A stretch of DNA of 64,000 nt from Pseudomonas sp. 10S4 (GTDB lineage: Bacteria; Pseudomonadota; Gammaproteobacteria; Pseudomonadales; Pseudomonadaceae): NCBI RefSeq assembly GCF_034344865.1, contig NZ_CP133774.1, positions 4,712,001 to 4,776,000 of the forward strand, read 5' to 3'. A program made the position numbers and the translations under genes. The stretch's first letter is position 1. The number at the start of each line of letters is the position of its first letter. Under the pieces are notes generated by a model, which was not told where the DNA came from, made no database searches, and worked only from the letters and a program-made list of their open reading frames with translations. This document shows positions 55,212 through 63,383 of this stretch, piece after piece.

Positions 55212-56405
55212 ATGACAACTTCACCCATTACCGCCCACATCATCCGCTCGGACGCCGAGGCCATCGCCGTCGCGCACAAACTTGCTGCACGCTTCGCCGT
55301 CGAAGCCAGCGTCCGTGACCGCGAGCGACGCCTGCCGGTGGCCGAACTGGACGAGTTCTCCGCCAGCGGTCTGTGGGGCGTCACCGTTCCCAAGGAATAC
55401 GGCGGCGCGGGCGTGTCCTACGTGACGGTCGCCGAAGTGATCAAGATCATTTCCGCCGCCGACTCATCCCTCGGCCAGATCCCGCAAAACCATCTCGGCG
55501 TGCTCGACATTCTGTTGCAAACCGCCACCGAAGAGCAGAAGCGCTATTACTTCGGCAAAGTCCTGCAAGGCTACCGTTTCGGCAATGCTTTCTCCGAATC
55601 CAAAAGCAAAAACGCCGGGGCGTTTGAAACCCGCATTCGTTTCGACCAAGACACCGCGCAAATCGACGGCGAGAAGTTCTACTGCACTGGCGCGTTGTTC
55701 GCGCACATCGTGCCGGCGGTGGCGGTCAACGAACAGAATCAGGCGTTTATCGCGTTCATCGAACGCGACAACCCTGGCCTGACGGTGATCGACAGCTGGG
55801 ATGGTTTCGGCCAGCGCACCACGGCCAGCGGTGGCGTCACGTTGAATGCGGTGAAAGTCCCGCTCAGCGCAGTGATTCCGGCCCACAAGGCGTTCGACGA
55901 GCCCACCGCCGACGGCCCGATCTCACAAATCATCCAGGCCGCCGTGGACACCGGCATCGCCGTCGGTGCATTGGAAGAAACCAAGCGCTACGCCCGTGAA
56001 TCCCGGCCATGGATCGACAGCGGCCAGGATCACGGCTGGCAGGACCCGTTCAGCATTGCCGCCATCGGCGACCTCGAATGGCGAGTGCACGGCACCGAAG
56101 CGATCCTGAAAAAGGCTGGCCTCGCCATCGATCAAGCGTTACTCAGCCCCAACGAAGACACCGTGGCCCACGCCTCGGTCGTCGTCGCCCAAGCCAAAGT
56201 CTTGTCCGCCGAAATCGCCTTGCTCGCCAGCAGCAAGCTCTTCGAACTGGCCGGCACGCGCTCGGTGCTCGGCAAGTACAACCTCGACCGCCACTGGCGC
56301 AACGCCCGGACCCACACGTTGCACGACCCGGCGCGCTGGAAATACCACCTGATCGGCAACTACCTGCTCAACGGCGTGAAGCCCGCGCGCCACGCCTGGA
56401 ACTGA
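55212..56405 (+). CDS. SfnB-type acyl-CoA dehydrogenase-like flavoprotein
   Basis: A 397-residue flavoprotein of the acyl-CoA dehydrogenase superfamily, SfnB/DszC-like branch linked to sulfur acquisition. N-terminal helical domain (AVAHKLAARFAVEASVRDRE, PVAELDEFSASGLWGVTVPKEYGGAG), middle beta domain (FSESKSKNAGAF, IDSWDGFGQRTTASGGV), C-terminal helical domain ending NLDRHWRNARTHTLHDPARW. Members probably use reduced flavin for oxygenation rather than acyl-CoA. ATG 55212 gives MTTSPITAHIIRSD. First gene of a cluster with a C-terminal-domain-like companion 10 bp downstream. Confidence 0.85.
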   Translation: MTTSPITAHIIRSDAEAIAVAHKLAARFAVEASVRDRERRLPVAELDEFSASGLWGVTVPKEYGGAGVSYVTVAEVIKIISAADSSLGQIPQNHLGVLDILLQTATEEQKRYYFGKVLQGYRFGNAFSESKSKNAGAFETRIRFDQDTAQIDGEKFYCTGALFAHIVPAVAVNEQNQAFIAFIERDNPGLTVIDSWDGFGQRTTASGGVTLNAVKVPLSAVIPAHKAFDEPTADGPISQIIQAAVDTGIAVGALEETKRYARESRPWIDSGQDHGWQDPFSIAAIGDLEWRVHGTEAILKKAGLAIDQALLSPNEDTVAHASVVVAQAKVLSAEIALLASSKLFELAGTRSVLGKYNLDRHWRNARTHTLHDPARWKYHLIGNYLLNGVKPARHAWN

Positions 56406-56415
56406 GGAGCCCACC

Positions 56416-56865
56416 ATGAACGCTTTGACCCAACCGATTATTGCCGGGCAACCCCTGGCCAAAAGTCTGCACGACTTGCACAACGCCCGCAGCCTGCTCG
56501 ATGCAACGTTGCGCTTCGTTCGCCAACAGGCGCAAGTCACCGATGATCCTTACGTCATCAGCCGCTTCGGCGATTTGCACATCCGCATCGAGGTCGCCGC
56601 CGCACTACTCGAGCGCGCCGAAGACTTTCTGAACAGTCACGAAGACGATACCGAGATCAGCGTCGCTATCGCCGAATCGCATCTGGCCAGCGCCGAGGCC
56701 TTGAATGCTGCCAGCAACGCCGAATTCGAACTCACCGGCCAACGCACCGCATTGCACGGATCGCTGCACGACCCGCTGCGCTGGAAGCTCCACCTCATCG
56801 GCAACTTCCGCCTCAACGGCATCCATCCCCCTAGCTTTCCCAAACCTGAAAAGGGAGCTGTTTGA
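56416..56865 (+). CDS. Acyl-CoA-dehydrogenase C-terminal-domain-like protein
   Basis: A 149-residue all-helical protein resembling only the last domain of the SfnB-type flavoproteins: LLDATLRFVRQQAQVTDDPY, LHIRIEVAAALLERAEDFLN, SAEALNAASNAEFELTGQR and LHDPLRWKLHLIGNFRLNG, which parallels LHDPARWKYHLIGNYLLNG of the preceding gene. It lacks the N-terminal and beta domains. Its stop overlaps the monooxygenase start (TGATG). It may be a subunit, or a remnant kept after duplication; the coupled arrangement favours a working gene. Confidence 0.75.
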   Translation: MNALTQPIIAGQPLAKSLHDLHNARSLLDATLRFVRQQAQVTDDPYVISRFGDLHIRIEVAAALLERAEDFLNSHEDDTEISVAIAESHLASAEALNAASNAEFELTGQRTALHGSLHDPLRWKLHLIGNFRLNGIHPPSFPKPEKGAV

Positions 56866-58269
56866 TGGCTCGTGAAATTCGTCTCAACGCCTTCGACATG
56901 AACTGCGTCGGCCACCAGTCGCCGGGTTTGTGGGCGCATCCGCGGGATCGCTCCTGGCAGTACAAGGATCTGGAGTACTGGACCGATCTGGCGAAAATCC
57001 TTGAGCGTGGCAAGTTCGACGGCTTGTTCATCGCCGACGTGCTCGGCATCTACGACGTCTACAACGGCAACGGTGATGCGGCGATCCGTCAGGCGGCGCA
57101 GGTGCCGGTCAACGATCCGCTGCAACTGATCCCTCCGATGGCATTGGTCACCGAGCACTTGGGGTTCGGCCTGACCGCGTCGTTATCCTTCGAACACCCG
57201 TACCCGTTCGCCCGACGCCTGTCGACCCTCGATCATCCTGACCAAGGGCCGGGCCGGCTGGAACATCGTCACTTCGTACCTGGAGAGCGGCGCGAAAAAT
57301 CTCGGTCAGAAAAACCAGACTGAGCATGACGCCCGTTATGACTTTGCCGAGGAGTACCTGGAGGTTTGCTACAAGCTCTGGGAAGGCAGTTGGGAGGAGG
57401 GCGCGATCCTGCGTGATCGCGAGCGGCGGATCTTCAGTGACCCGAGCAAAATCCATGAAATCCAGCACGTCGGCAAACACTTCCAGGTGCCGGGCATTCA
57501 CCTTTGCGAACCTTCGCCGCAGCGCACGCCTGTGTTGTATCAGGCCGGCGCGTCGAGTCGCGGCAAGCAATTCGCGGCGGAACATGCCGAATGCGTGTTT
57601 GTGGCGGCGCCGTCGAAAGTGCTGCTGAAGAAGACCGTTGCCGATATTCGTCGTCGTGCGGCTGAAGCGGGGCGCGATCCGAAGAAGGTCCTGATCTTCA
57701 ACCTGCAAACGGTGATCCTCGGCGAGACCGACGCCAAGGCGAAGGCCAAGTTTGAGGAATACAAAACCTGGGTCAGCTACGAGGGCGCCATGGCGTTGAT
57801 CTCGGGCTGGACCGGGATTGATTTCAGCCAGTTCAAACCGGATGAGCCGCTCAAGCACGTACACACCAATGCGATTCAGTCGGCGGTGGAGGCGTTCTCC
57901 ACGGCGGACCCGAACAAGGTCTGGACCCCGAATGAATTGGCGGACTGGGTCGGTATCGGCGGGTTTGGACCGTTGTTTGTCGGCAGCCCGGAAACCGTTG
58001 CCGACCTGCTGCAAGAGTGGGTCGAAGAGACCGACGTGGACGGCTTCAACCTGGCCTATGCGTTGACCCATGAAACCTTTATCGACGCCGTGGAATTGCT
58101 GGTGCCGGAGTTGCAGAAGCGTGGCGTATACAAGACCGAATATGCGCCGGGGACTCTGCGCGAGAAGTTGTTTGGCGAAGGGCCGCGGTTGCCGGATATC
58201 CATCCAGGCGCGGGGTATCGGGACCTGGCGGCATTGCGGCAGCAGGAGAAGAAAGTGGTATCGGCGTAG
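56865..58269 (+). pseudogene. NtaA/SnaA/DszA-type flavin-dependent monooxygenase, interrupted by a one-base gain
   Basis: FMNH2-dependent LLM-class monooxygenase; relatives act on nitrilotriacetate, dibenzothiophene sulfone and other compounds. N-terminal part MAREIRLNAFDMNCVGHQSP, WTDLAKILERGKFDGLFIAD, LTASLSFEHPYPFARRLSTLDH is in frame 1; then the frame shifts and LTKGRAGWNIVTSYLESGAK follows in the next, running through VLYQAGASSRGKQFAAEHAE to a stop at 58269. Removing one C at about 57237 yields 467 residues, the family size. Its ATG overlaps the stop of the preceding gene. All conserved blocks survive, so an error is likely. Confidence 0.9.
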
Positions 58270-58330
58270 ACGCCTTCGCGGGCCAGCACATTCAACATCG
58301 ATGGCGACTGATACACCGCCATCGCGAGCA
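58262..58330. repeat. Degenerate REP remnant
   Basis: GACGCCTTCGCGGGCCAGCA and CCGCCATCGCGAGCAGGGG keep the spacer typical of class A pairs (CATTCAACATCGATG) but have lost most of the palindromic arms, in the 130-bp gap before the ligase-like gene. Confidence 0.6.
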
Positions 58331-58399
58331 GGGGATGGCGATAACCCTTCAGCCCAGCGGACCACCGCACGCTTTTGCCCATGAACAGGAGGTCAATCC

Positions 58400-59305
58400 A
58401 TGAGCGTGCATGAACTCAAACGTCCGCCCAGTGCGGACACCGCCGAGTGGCAGGTCAAGGCGCCCCAGGCCCTGGAGCAATTGCGCCATTGGAGTCGGGT
58501 CAGTCCGTTGCAAACGGCGCTGCGGCACAAGCGTCATGGCCAGTGGTTTGTCTGGCGCTGGATCGATGCCTTGCGCGATGTCGAGCGTCTGGCCGATGGG
58601 TTGCGCCAGCAAGGGTTTACTGAAGACTCGCGGCTGGCCCTGAGCGGTGCCTTTGAACCGGATCTGTTGCTGCTGGCATTGGCTGCCCGGCATGTCGGCG
58701 GTGAAGTGCTGACGCTGCCCGACACCCTCGACGCCGAAGCTCTGCATAAAGCGCTGTGGCGCAGCCGTCCGACTCACGCTTTTATCCTGGGGCGGCAGAC
58801 GCAGCAACTGTGGCTCAACCAAGGCCAAACGATGTTGAACTTCGCTGAGCTGCTTGGCCCGGTAGAACCACCACAACGCCTGCGCCTCGGCGTCAATGGC
58901 GCCCAACTCTGGAGCGAAGAGGGCACCCAATGGCAGGACGGCCTCAGCGTGTTGCTCGATCAATGGCTGACCAGCGGCCAAACCCTGGCGTTCCCGGAAA
59001 GCCCCGGCAGCGCGAGCCGTGATCGCCGGGAAGTTGCTCCGTCCGGGTTGCTGCTCTCCGCCGAACGCCTGCAACGGCTAGCCGATGAAATCGACAGCCG
59101 CCTCGCACCGCTGGGCACCTGGCGCCGCCGCCTCTGTGACTGGGCCATCGCCCATCCCGAGAAAGGCCTGCAACGGCTGATCAAAAACCGTGTTCGCCGA
59201 TTGCTGGGCTTCCACAACCTGCATTTCATCTGGCAAGCCACCCGCACCCCCGACGCTCAACCCGCGCCGACCTGGCTCGCCGAATTCAAACGGGACATCG
59301 CATGA
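58400..59305 (+). CDS. Degenerate acyl-CoA ligase-like protein without adenylation motifs
   Basis: A 301-residue protein resembling the long-chain acyl-CoA synthetase (FadD15-like) N-terminal region (WRWIDALRDVERLADGLRQQ, RLALSGAFEPDLLLLALAAR) and a later segment (RRRLCDWAIAHPEKGLQRLI, RVRRLLGFHNLHFIW), but with no TSGTTGxPKG loop, no YGxTE motif and no C-terminal lid. It therefore cannot be an ordinary ligase. Its stop overlaps the ABC ATPase start (ATGA), so it is cotranslated with the transporter. Full-length ligases are often found beside this type of branched-chain ABC system; this one may be a structural or binding remnant. Confidence 0.75.
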   Translation: MSVHELKRPPSADTAEWQVKAPQALEQLRHWSRVSPLQTALRHKRHGQWFVWRWIDALRDVERLADGLRQQGFTEDSRLALSGAFEPDLLLLALAARHVGGEVLTLPDTLDAEALHKALWRSRPTHAFILGRQTQQLWLNQGQTMLNFAELLGPVEPPQRLRLGVNGAQLWSEEGTQWQDGLSVLLDQWLTSGQTLAFPESPGSASRDRREVAPSGLLLSAERLQRLADEIDSRLAPLGTWRRRLCDWAIAHPEKGLQRLIKNRVRRLLGFHNLHFIWQATRTPDAQPAPTWLAEFKRDIA

Positions 59306-60078
59306 GCTCGACCGATTCCATCCTGCAAGTCAGCGGCATCTCCTTGTCGTTTAAAGGCGTGAAGGCGATCAACGATTTGTCCTTCGACGTGCGCAAGGGC
59401 GAGATCTGCGCGCTGATCGGCCCCAACGGCGCGGGCAAGAGTTCGCTGCTCAACGTGTTGAACGGCGTGTATCGCTTTGATGCCGGCTCGATTGTCTTCG
59501 AGCAGCAGCCATTCAAACGCATCGACCCGCTGAGCGCCGCGCGCCGAGGCATCGGTCGCACGTTCCAGAACAACGCGCTGTTCAAGAAAATGAGCGTGAT
59601 CGACAACATCCTCACCGGCCTGTCCCGGCACTTGCGCAGCAGTTTCATTGAGCAAGCCCTCAATCTGCCGCGTGCCCGTCGTGAAGCTGAAGACTTCCGT
59701 CAGCAGGCCCAAGGCATTCTCGAATTTCTCGAACTGCAAGCCCATCGCGACGTGCCGGTGGGCAATCTGTCCTACGGCCTGCAAAAGCGCGTGGAGCTGG
59801 GCCGTGCCTTGATCGCCGGGCCACGCCTGTTGCTGCTGGACGAACCGATGGCCGGGATGAACGCCGAAGAGAAACAGGAAATGGCCCGCTTCATCGCCGA
59901 CATCAACCGCGACCTCGGCACCACCGTGGTCTTGATCGAACACGACATGAGTGTGGTCATGAGCCTGTCCGATCACGTGGTGGTACTCGATTACGGGCGC
60001 AAGGTCGGCGATGGCACGCCCGCCGAAGTGCAAGCCGATCCCGAAGTAATCGCGGCGTATCTGGGAGTGGTGCATTGA
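59302..60078 (+). CDS. Branched-chain-type ABC transporter ATPase (LivG-like)
   Basis: A 258-residue cytoplasmic ATPase: Walker A GPNGAGKSSL near residue 41, Q-loop GRTFQNNALF, signature LSYGLQKRVELGRAL, Walker B RLLLLDEPMAGM, switch His in VLIEHDMSVVM. The C-terminal ending VIAAYLGV is the LivG mark. Overlaps both neighbours by 4 bp. With the two permease genes, the binding protein and the LivF-like gene it forms one HAAT-type importer, whose ligand is not a typical amino acid judging from context. Confidence 0.92.
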   Translation: MSSTDSILQVSGISLSFKGVKAINDLSFDVRKGEICALIGPNGAGKSSLLNVLNGVYRFDAGSIVFEQQPFKRIDPLSAARRGIGRTFQNNALFKKMSVIDNILTGLSRHLRSSFIEQALNLPRARREAEDFRQQAQGILEFLELQAHRDVPVGNLSYGLQKRVELGRALIAGPRLLLLDEPMAGMNAEEKQEMARFIADINRDLGTTVVLIEHDMSVVMSLSDHVVVLDYGRKVGDGTPAEVQADPEVIAAYLGVVH

Positions 60079-60959
60079 TGACGTTCTTCTTCGAAACCCT
60101 GCTCGGCGGCTTGCTCGCCGGGACCATGTATTCGCTGGTCGCCATTGGTTTTGTGCTGATCTACAAGGCCAGCGGTGTATTCAATTTCGCCCAGGGCTCG
60201 ATGCTGCTGTTCGCCGCACTGACCTTCGTCAGCCTGCACGACCAGGGTGTGCCGTTCGCGTTGGCACTATTGCTGACCGTGCTGGTGATGATCATCGGCG
60301 CGCTGCTGATCGAACGACTGGTGCTGCGGCCCCTGGTCAATCGCTCGCAGATAACCCTGTTTATGGCGACGCTGGGGCTGTCGTTCATCATCGAAGGCTT
60401 GGCTCAAGGACTGATGGGTTCGCAAGTGCGAGCACTGGATCTGGGTATCGACGATGTGCCGATTTTCATCGGCGGGATGATGGTCAGCCAGTTCGACCTG
60501 ATCGCCGCAGCCGCCGCCATCGTGCTGGTGACGGTGCTGGCGTTGCTGTTCAACAAGACCCGGATCGGCGTGTCCCTGCGCGCCGTGGCGGATGACACCA
60601 CCGCCGCGTTGTCGATTGGCATCAACCTCAATCGGATCTGGCAGATCGTCTGGGCGGTGGCCGGCGTGGTCGGGCTGGTGGCCGGGTTGCTCTGGGGCGC
60701 TCGGCAAGGGGTGCAGTTTTCCCTGTCGCTGGTGGTACTCAAGGCCTTGCCGGTGTTGATCATTGGCGGCTTCACCTCGATTGGCGGGGCGATTGTCGGC
60801 GGGCTGATTGTCGGTGCGTCGGAGAACCTCGCCGAGGTCTACATCGGCCCGCTGATTGGCGGCGGCATCACGCCGTGGTTCGCCTATGTCTTGGCCTTGG
60901 CCTTCCTGTACATCCGTCCCGCCGGCCTGTTCGGCGAGCGCGCCATCGAGCGAGTCTGA
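60075..60959 (+). CDS. Branched-chain-type ABC permease (LivH-like)
   Basis: A 294-residue inner-membrane permease with about eight helices. Typical LivH marks: LLAGTMYSLVAIGFVLIYKA and VFNFAQGSMLLFAAL at the N-terminus, FNKTRIGVSLRAVADDTTAA (the ATPase-contact loop) and GGFTSIGGAIVGGLIVGASE near the end. ATG overlaps the ATPase stop. Confidence 0.92.
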   Translation: MMTFFFETLLGGLLAGTMYSLVAIGFVLIYKASGVFNFAQGSMLLFAALTFVSLHDQGVPFALALLLTVLVMIIGALLIERLVLRPLVNRSQITLFMATLGLSFIIEGLAQGLMGSQVRALDLGIDDVPIFIGGMMVSQFDLIAAAAAIVLVTVLALLFNKTRIGVSLRAVADDTTAALSIGINLNRIWQIVWAVAGVVGLVAGLLWGARQGVQFSLSLVVLKALPVLIIGGFTSIGGAIVGGLIVGASENLAEVYIGPLIGGGITPWFAYVLALAFLYIRPAGLFGERAIERV

Positions 60960-60963
60960 CCCC

Positions 60964-62013
60964 ATGTCGATTTCCCTTACCCGCGAAACCGCGCCGTCGG
61001 TGCTGATCCAGCGGCGTGTACCGTTTGGATTGCTGGGCCTGTTGTTGATCGCTTTCGTGATCGTGCCGCTGACCGGCAACGACTATTGGCTGAACGCGAT
61101 TTTGATTCCTTTTTTGGTGCTGTCCCTGGCCGGGCTCGGCCTCAACCTGCTGACCGGTTACACCGGCCAGACCTCGGTCGGTGCGGCCGGGTTTATGGCG
61201 GTCGGCGCCTTCGCCACCTACGGTTTTCTGCTGCGACTGCCCGAATTGGGCTTGCCGGTCGCGCTATTGGGCGGCGGATTGATCAGCGCCGTAGTGGGTT
61301 TCGTCTTTGGCCTGCCGAGTTCGCGGATCAAAGGCTTTTACCTGATGGTCACGACGCTGGCGGCGCAATTCTTCCTCGAATGGCTGTTCGTCAAATTTCC
61401 CTGGTTCTACAACTACGGCTCCTCCGGGACCATTTCCGCACCAAAACTGGCGCTGTTCGGCCATGACCTGAACACGCCCGTCGGCCGTTATCTGCTGACG
61501 CTGACGACGGTGCTGCTGTTGACCTGGGTTGCGATCAACCTGGTGAAAAGCCAGATCGGCCGCAACTGGATGGCGATCCGCGACATGGACACTGCCGCCG
61601 CCGTGATCGGCATTCCGGTAGTGCGTTACAAGCATCTGGCGTTCGCCGTCAGCTCGTTCTACCTCGGCATCGCCGGGGCGTTGTGGGCCTTCGCCTACCT
61701 GGGCACCGCCAGCGCCAGCAGCTTCGATATCAATCGGTCGTTCCAGATCCTCTTCATCATCATTATCGGTGGCATGGGCAGCATTGCCGGCAACTTCGTC
61801 GGCGCGGCGTTTATCAGTTTGCTGCCGATCCTGCTCAGCCACGCCGGGCAAGCCTTGTTCGGCGGGTCGGTGGACGCCGGGCAACTGCAAAACCTGCAAA
61901 AAATCATATTCGGCGTGCTGATCATCCTGTTCCTGATCAAGGAACCGGAAGGCCTGATTCGCCTGCTGAGCAATCTTCGTGAACGGCTGAGTCACTGGCC
62001 GCTGCGCTTCTGA
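60964..62013 (+). CDS. Branched-chain-type ABC permease (LivM-like)
   Basis: A 349-residue membrane protein with about ten helices. LivM marks: LSLAGLGLNLLTGYTGQTSV, GAAGFMAVGAFATYGF, NWMAIRDMDTAAAVIGIPVV (ATPase-contact loop) and IIIGGMGSIAGNFVGAAFIS. The start ATG 60964 is 4 bp after the LivH stop; an out-of-place upstream extension overlaps that gene and is rejected. Confidence 0.92.
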   Translation: MSISLTRETAPSVLIQRRVPFGLLGLLLIAFVIVPLTGNDYWLNAILIPFLVLSLAGLGLNLLTGYTGQTSVGAAGFMAVGAFATYGFLLRLPELGLPVALLGGGLISAVVGFVFGLPSSRIKGFYLMVTTLAAQFFLEWLFVKFPWFYNYGSSGTISAPKLALFGHDLNTPVGRYLLTLTTVLLLTWVAINLVKSQIGRNWMAIRDMDTAAAVIGIPVVRYKHLAFAVSSFYLGIAGALWAFAYLGTASASSFDINRSFQILFIIIIGGMGSIAGNFVGAAFISLLPILLSHAGQALFGGSVDAGQLQNLQKIIFGVLIILFLIKEPEGLIRLLSNLRERLSHWPLRF

Positions 62014-62039
62014 ATTCCTGACCTGATTAGAGAGACAAC

Positions 62040-63380
62040 ATGCGTGCATCCTTGAAACGTTCCCTGATTGGCGCCGCTCTGACGCTGGCAGTTTTCGGCA
62101 GTGCAGTCCCGGTAGTCCAGGCCTCGCCAGACCAGCAATTCTTCCCGTTGGCCACTTACCGGGTCGGCGCCTACGCCTCCAGTGGCGTGCAGGTGTGGGC
62201 CGGGATGCTCGATTACCTGAACTACATCAACGACGTGGAAGGCGGGATCAACGGCGTCAAACTGGTCTGGCAGGAATGCGAGACCGAGTGGACGGCGGAG
62301 AAGGGCATCGAGTGCTATGAGCGCTTCAAGAAAGGCCTGGATGGTGCTCCGGTGGCGATCTATTCCCCCAACGGCGCCCCGGCGGCTTATGCCCTGAGCG
62401 AACGGGCGGAGGTCGACAAGATCCCGCTGATCACCCTCGGCTACGGGCGCACGGAAGCCACCGACGGCACGGTGTTCCCCTACAATTTTCCGGTGATGCT
62501 GACCTTCTACAGCGAGGCGTCGAGCCTGATCAACTACATCGCCCAACGCGAGGGCGGCTTCGACAAACTCAAGGGCAAGAAAATCGCCACGGTCTACCAC
62601 GACTCGGCTTACGGCCGGGAAACCCTTGGCCCGCTGAAGTTGCTGGCCGAGAAGTACGGTTTCGAAAACATCCAGATTCCGGTGGCTGATCCGGGTAACG
62701 AACAATCGGCGCAATGGCGGCAGATCCGCCAACTCAACCCGGACTGGGTGTTCTTGCGCACCTGGGGTGTGTCGACGCCGGTCGCGGTCAAAACCGCTGC
62801 ACGTTTTGGCTTCCCGGTGGACCACATCGTCGGCGATATCTGGGCCAGCTCCAGCGAAGACGTGTTGCCCGCAGGTGCCGCCGCCAAAGGTTATCTGGCG
62901 CTGACGCCATACCCGGCCGGCACGGATTTCGAGATCCATAAACGCCTCAAGCAGTACATCCTCGACAAGGGCAAAAGCGACCTCAAGGACCTGAAGAATT
63001 TCGGCAGCGTCTACTACAACTCCGGGCTGGTGAACGCTGCGGTCATGGTCGAAGCGATCCGCACAGCGCAGGGCAAGTTTGGTAAACGCCCCTTGAATGG
63101 CGAAGAAGGTCGCTGGGGCCTGGAACACTTGAATATCGACGACGCGCGGCTCAAGGACATGGGTTACTTCGGGCTGATGCAGAACCTCAAGTTGTCCTGC
63201 AAAGATCACGAGGGCGGCGGTTCGGCGCGGGTCCAGCAGTGGGACGGCGCCAACTGGACGCTGATCAGCGACTGGATCCCGGCGGATCGTGCCTTGTTGC
63301 GGCCATTGATCGATGAAAAATCAGCGGCGTTCGCCAAGGAAAAAGGCCTGACACCACGCACCTGCAACGGGGATGAATAA
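62040..63380 (+). CDS. Branched-chain-type ABC substrate-binding protein
   Basis: A 446-residue periplasmic protein of the Peripla_BP_6 class. Signal peptide MRASLKRSLIGAALTLAVFG with cleavage near VQA, residue 29. Ligand-binding lobe blocks: GVQVWAGMLDYLNYINDVEG, IYSPNGAPAAYALSERAEV, FYSEASSLINYIAQREGGF and KIATVYHDSAYGRETLGPL. It is about 60-70 residues longer than LivK, with an extended C-terminus and cysteine residues at CETEW, IECYE, LSCKD and RTCNG, as in binding proteins encoded beside acyl-CoA ligases and monooxygenases. This points to an organic-acid or sulfur-compound ligand, not leucine. Confidence 0.85.
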   Translation: MRASLKRSLIGAALTLAVFGSAVPVVQASPDQQFFPLATYRVGAYASSGVQVWAGMLDYLNYINDVEGGINGVKLVWQECETEWTAEKGIECYERFKKGLDGAPVAIYSPNGAPAAYALSERAEVDKIPLITLGYGRTEATDGTVFPYNFPVMLTFYSEASSLINYIAQREGGFDKLKGKKIATVYHDSAYGRETLGPLKLLAEKYGFENIQIPVADPGNEQSAQWRQIRQLNPDWVFLRTWGVSTPVAVKTAARFGFPVDHIVGDIWASSSEDVLPAGAAAKGYLALTPYPAGTDFEIHKRLKQYILDKGKSDLKDLKNFGSVYYNSGLVNAAVMVEAIRTAQGKFGKRPLNGEEGRWGLEHLNIDDARLKDMGYFGLMQNLKLSCKDHEGGGSARVQQWDGANWTLISDWIPADRALLRPLIDEKSAAFAKEKGLTPRTCNGDE

Positions 63381-63383
63381 GCC

